The translations under genes were made by a program, and so were the position numbers. The notes below the pieces were generated by a model. That model made no database searches and was not told where the DNA came from. It worked only from the letters and a program-made list of their open reading frames with translations. A DNA stretch of 64,000 bases from NCBI RefSeq assembly GCF_001748285.1, contig NZ_BDGT01000019.1:27584-91583 (forward strand), written 5' to 3'. Shown one piece after another: positions 61,234 to 64,000 of this stretch. The DNA is from Thermogemmatispora onikobensis (GTDB lineage: Bacteria; Chloroflexota; Ktedonobacteria; Ktedonobacterales; Ktedonobacteraceae). Position 1 is the stretch's first letter, and each line of letters starts with the position of its first letter.

Positions 61234-61235
61234 CC
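61212..61235. terminator. Shared terminator hairpin containing both stop codons
   Basis: GGCTACGGAT (61212-61221), loop TTTC, ATCCGTAGCC (61226-61235). The sigma stop TAG is at 61231-61233 in the right arm, and the MarR-like stop (minus strand, 61216-61214) is in the left arm. It can act in both directions. Confidence 0.6.
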
Positions 61236-61489
61236 TCTGCCTGCAATAAGGCGAGAGCCGCGCGGGTGACAGTGATGTCTGCACAGCGCCGGTCGAGAGC
61301 ACTCGAGGCACGTCTGATCAAGCCCTTGCGCTCCAGACGGGTCAAGACCTTGGTGGCCGCCGCCGAGCTGACCCCCAACAGGGCAGCCACCTCGCTGACC
61401 GACCAGTGATCCCGCTGAGCCAGATAGGTCAGCACCTCGCGCTGACGCGCTGTGACGGTACCAGCAGCTGCTCGACGTAGTGCATTCAT
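61214..61489 (-). CDS. MarR-like winged-helix regulator
   Basis: A 91-residue DNA-binding protein: VTARQREVLTYLAQRDHWSV, SEVAALLGVSSAAATKVLTR (recognition helix), and the wing LIRRASSALDRRCADITVT. It lacks the long dimer helices of full MarR proteins, so it is a short form. ATG 61489 follows GAGGGAG. It converges with the ECF sigma gene and their coding ends overlap by 20 bp. It may control the adjacent genes, which is not shown by the sequence. Confidence 0.85.
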   Translation of the reverse strand: MNALRRAAAGTVTARQREVLTYLAQRDHWSVSEVAALLGVSSAAATKVLTRLERKGLIRRASSALDRRCADITVTRAALALLQAEATDENP

Positions 61490-61680
61490 GAGGATAGCGC
61501 TCCCTCTACCAGATAGAAGCACGATTCCACAGTAAGGCAACAGGCGAGTGGGCAATATCCACACGCTTTTTCCTCATAAGAGACGCTGCGGCGGAGCTAT
61601 TCAGGTACAGTTTTCTGGAAGCACACCGCCTTTGGGGCTACCCCTCCTCCCCTGAGCTGAGCTGAGCGGATCACTGCCAC

Positions 61681-64000
61681 TCAACAGGCCATCTCGCGAC
61701 GCACGCTGCGCGGGGCCTCGCTCCTGGGTCGAGGGGCAGTGACCTGCTGCAAGGTGAAAGAAAAGGTACTGCCTTCGCCCGGCACACCGCTGCTCTCCAC
61801 CCAAATCTTCCCACCCATCGCCTGCACCAGTTGCTCGCTGATGTAGAGTCCCAGCCCAGCACCACGTACCGGACTGTTCATATCGCGATCAAGTCGCACG
61901 AAGCGCTCAAAAAGATGCTTCTGCGCCTCACGCGGCACCCCCAGGCCATAGTCGCGCACTGAAATGGTCACCCAACGGTCCTTGACCCGACAAAAGATAT
62001 CGACATCTGTGCCAGGCGGAGAATACTTGAGGGCATTGCTGAGCAGATTGAGAAGGACCTGACGCAGGCGCAGCTCATCGGCCAGCACATAGATCCCTAC
62101 AGGGACATGAATGCGTAAGCTATGCCGCTCGCGCTTGCTCAGAGCATCTAGAATATCAACTACATGTTCAACAGACTTACGCAACTCAACAGCCTCTAGC
62201 TTCAGACGCTCCGCATCCATATGCACCCGGCTCGCATCCATAATGTTGCTGACCAGCAGCACCAGCTCATCACAGCCACGATGAGCACGAGCGATAAAGT
62301 CGTCTCGCACCTCTGGCGAAAGATGCATGTGGTACTCTTTCAGCAATTCTATATAACCGAGGACAGCCGTCAGAGGAGTGCGCAGTTCATGAGAGGCCGT
62401 CATAATGAACTGGTCTTTGAGGCGATCGAGTTCCTTCTGTTGCTCATAGGCGGCGCGCAGCTCCAGAGTGATTTTCGCATTTTCCAGCATAGTGGCGCAC
62501 TGCGAAGAGAACATCTCCAGCATATGTTTCTCCTCGCAGGAGAAGAGATGAGCGCGGGCATAGGTCAATACCAGGACGCCGAGGCGATGATGAGCACGTC
62601 TGAGAGGGAGCCAGGCGAAAGGGAAGGCCGGAGTCTGAGGCAAGCAGGGAGGAATGTGAGGAGAGAGCGCGTGGTCGCGGCCTGGCCCTGGCCCCATATC
62701 ATTCCCCTCATAGAACCAGGGACGCCAGTCCTCCTCTTGCAGCGAGCTAAGCTCTTGGGCAGGCGAGAGCGGAGGCCCGCCAGGCAGATAAGCAACGCGC
62801 CGCAGGCAAGCCTCTTGCTCATCGTAGAGCCAGACCTCTGCTCCAGCCGAGCCAGCGCGCGCGGCCACTTCTGCATAGTTGACCGCCACATCCTCGATCG
62901 TCTCGATGGCGCTCACAGGCAAGGCGGTGACACTATAGAGCGCATTGAGCAGCGCGGCATGGCGGTTGGCCCGCGCCGAGAGACGGGCCGTTTCCAGCAG
63001 CGGGGTAAAGCGAGCCAGCATCAGCTCAATGGCTTCGAAATCGGGGCCGGCATAGGGCTGATGATCACCGCGTTCTCCCAACACCAGGACGCCGATCAGG
63101 CGCCCCTGGGCTCGCACCGGGACCAGCAACGGGTCCAGTTCTTGATGACGAGTAGCAGTGACCTGGAGGTAGCGGGCCAGGCCGATAGGGCTGCGTCTAA
63201 AGGACTGCTGCAGCTCGCTGAGCTGCAGTGGGAAACGGGCATGCATTAAACGCTCGACCAGCAGAGGGGTCAGGGTCAGCCAGCCATCATCGCCGAGAGC
63301 TTCTTCTGGCTCCATCGGTAGCAGCCAGCGGAGCAGGCGCAGGCGCGCCTCATCGCCTGGCTCAGCGTAGGAAAGAGTCGGGCAGAGGCGATAGTAGCCA
63401 CTCTCATCGTCGAGCACAAAGAGACAGACCTCACGGGTCTCAAAGACACTGACTGCCGCCGCACTCATCAACTGGGCCACCTCATCGAGGGTCGCGCCTT
63501 CGCTCTCCAAAGGGTGAGGAGTTTCCAACAAGCGACGGTAATGGCACAACTCGCTAAAGAAGAGACGCTCCGTCAGAATGTGGGCCAGCCACCAGGTAAG
63601 CGGAGCCAGAGCAGCCATCAGCGCCACCGTCAACAGGGTGCGCGCCGGCAGGTCCGGCAAGGGCAGGATCAAGGCCAAAACCGCCACAGCATAAGCCAGC
63701 ATCACCAGGCAAACCAGGCCCACAATCCAGGCCACGACACGACGGATATAACGGTCCAGCACCAGGATCTGGTAGCGCAAGATCGAATAGCCCAGCAGCG
63801 GTGGCAGGAGCGCCAGCGGGAGGGTGCTAAAGCGAGGATCAACGCGGAGAGGAATATGCAGCCACCAGGGCAGCACATTCAAGAGCAGAAAGGGGGCAAA
63901 CGCCAGAATCACAGCCCCCATAAAGAGACGGCGCTGCTGCTGCTCGCGCAGCGTGGCTGTGCGCCGATAGAGATTGGCGATCGAGGTCAGAATACCGGTC
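61681..64000 (-). CDS. GAF-containing membrane histidine kinase, N-terminus outside window
   Basis: Open to the right edge and at least 772 residues. The visible N-part has about five or more membrane segments. It is followed by two GAF-like regions (about 63400-62950 and 62870-62550), then HisKA with SHELRTPLTAVLGYIELLKE and the ATPase domain with NLLSNALKYSPPGTDVD, VRDYGLGVPREAQ and GAGLGLYISEQL. No response regulator is in view, and one may lie beyond the edge. The start codon is not in the window, since the frame continues past the Met at 63921. Confidence 0.93.
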   Translation of the reverse strand, partial: TGILTSIANLYRRTATLREQQQRRLFMGAVILAFAPFLLLNVLPWWLHIPLRVDPRFSTLPLALLPPLLGYSILRYQILVLDRYIRRVVAWIVGLVCLVMLAYAVAVLALILPLPDLPARTLLTVALMAALAPLTWWLAHILTERLFFSELCHYRRLLETPHPLESEGATLDEVAQLMSAAAVSVFETREVCLFVLDDESGYYRLCPTLSYAEPGDEARLRLLRWLLPMEPEEALGDDGWLTLTPLLVERLMHARFPLQLSELQQSFRRSPIGLARYLQVTATRHQELDPLLVPVRAQGRLIGVLVLGERGDHQPYAGPDFEAIELMLARFTPLLETARLSARANRHAALLNALYSVTALPVSAIETIEDVAVNYAEVAARAGSAGAEVWLYDEQEACLRRVAYLPGGPPLSPAQELSSLQEEDWRPWFYEGNDMGPGPGRDHALSPHIPPCLPQTPAFPFAWLPLRRAHHRLGVLVLTYARAHLFSCEEKHMLEMFSSQCATMLENAKITLELRAAYEQQKELDRLKDQFIMTASHELRTPLTAVLGYIELLKEYHMHLSPEVRDDFIARAHRGCDELVLLVSNIMDASRVHMDAERLKLEAVELRKSVEHVVDILDALSKRERHSLRIHVPVGIYVLADELRLRQVLLNLLSNALKYSPPGTDVDIFCRVKDRWVTISVRDYGLGVPREAQKHLFERFVRLDRDMNSPVRGAGLGLYISEQLVQAMGGKIWVESSGVPGEGSTFSFTLQQVTAPRPRSEAPRSVRREMAC

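Overview
The window is 64 kb of GC-rich bacterial chromosome. It looks like a Ktedonobacteria-type member of the Chloroflexota (Thermogemmatispora-like). This is inferred from the gene mix (many Ser/Thr kinases, histidine kinases, an HTH-NTPase-TPR regulator), a short SigA and the style of the degraded TnpB transposase. No rRNA or other taxonomic marker is present, so the assignment is tentative. I recognise about 44 protein genes, one tRNA-His and remnants of two IS200/IS605-type elements. There is no CRISPR array, prophage or obvious secondary-metabolite cluster.

Layout. 1-5 kb: a cupin fragment, PTS enzyme I, a diacylglycerol-kinase-family lipid kinase and a cobalamin-binding-type receptor. 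5-14 kb: small membrane and HTH proteins, an OmpR-type two-component system with a membrane protein gene, an LLM-class oxidoreductase, tRNA-His, an MFS transporter and IS605 debris. 14-21 kb: serine acetyltransferase, then a nucleoside hydrolase diverging from an operon of a PPi-type phosphofructokinase, phosphopentomutase, a GNAT and a phosphohexomutase. This is a coherent nucleoside/pentose-salvage and sugar-phosphate block. 21-30 kb: a membrane-anchored unknown, succinyl-CoA synthetase (sucCD), an AcuC-like deacetylase followed by a double-GNAT acetyltransferase, a GAF-PAS adenylate/guanylate cyclase and an NAD(P)-binding epimerase-like protein. 30-45 kb: an XRE regulator, a NarL-type two-component system, a secreted SGNH hydrolase, a class-I glutamine amidotransferase, PP2C phosphatase, a CAP-domain lipoprotein, YceI, a large alpha/alpha-barrel glycosidase and FtsH. 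46-64 kb: quinone oxidoreductase, a STAND-type NTPase, Tex, two Ser/Thr kinases flanking the primary sigma factor, CcdA, a zinc-binding anti-sigma factor, an ECF sigma factor, a MarR-like regulator and a GAF-histidine kinase cut by the window edge.

The last 14 kb is dense in signalling and transcription genes. Many genes have readable sigma-70-type promoters (TTGNNN-17-TATAAT). A recurring feature is an unusually ordered intergenic layout: hairpins starting at predicted transcription starts, a possible SD-sequestering switch before the second kinase gene, four 11-bp-phased half-sites before the OmpR-type operon, and (CAGR)n tetranucleotide tracts scattered only between genes.
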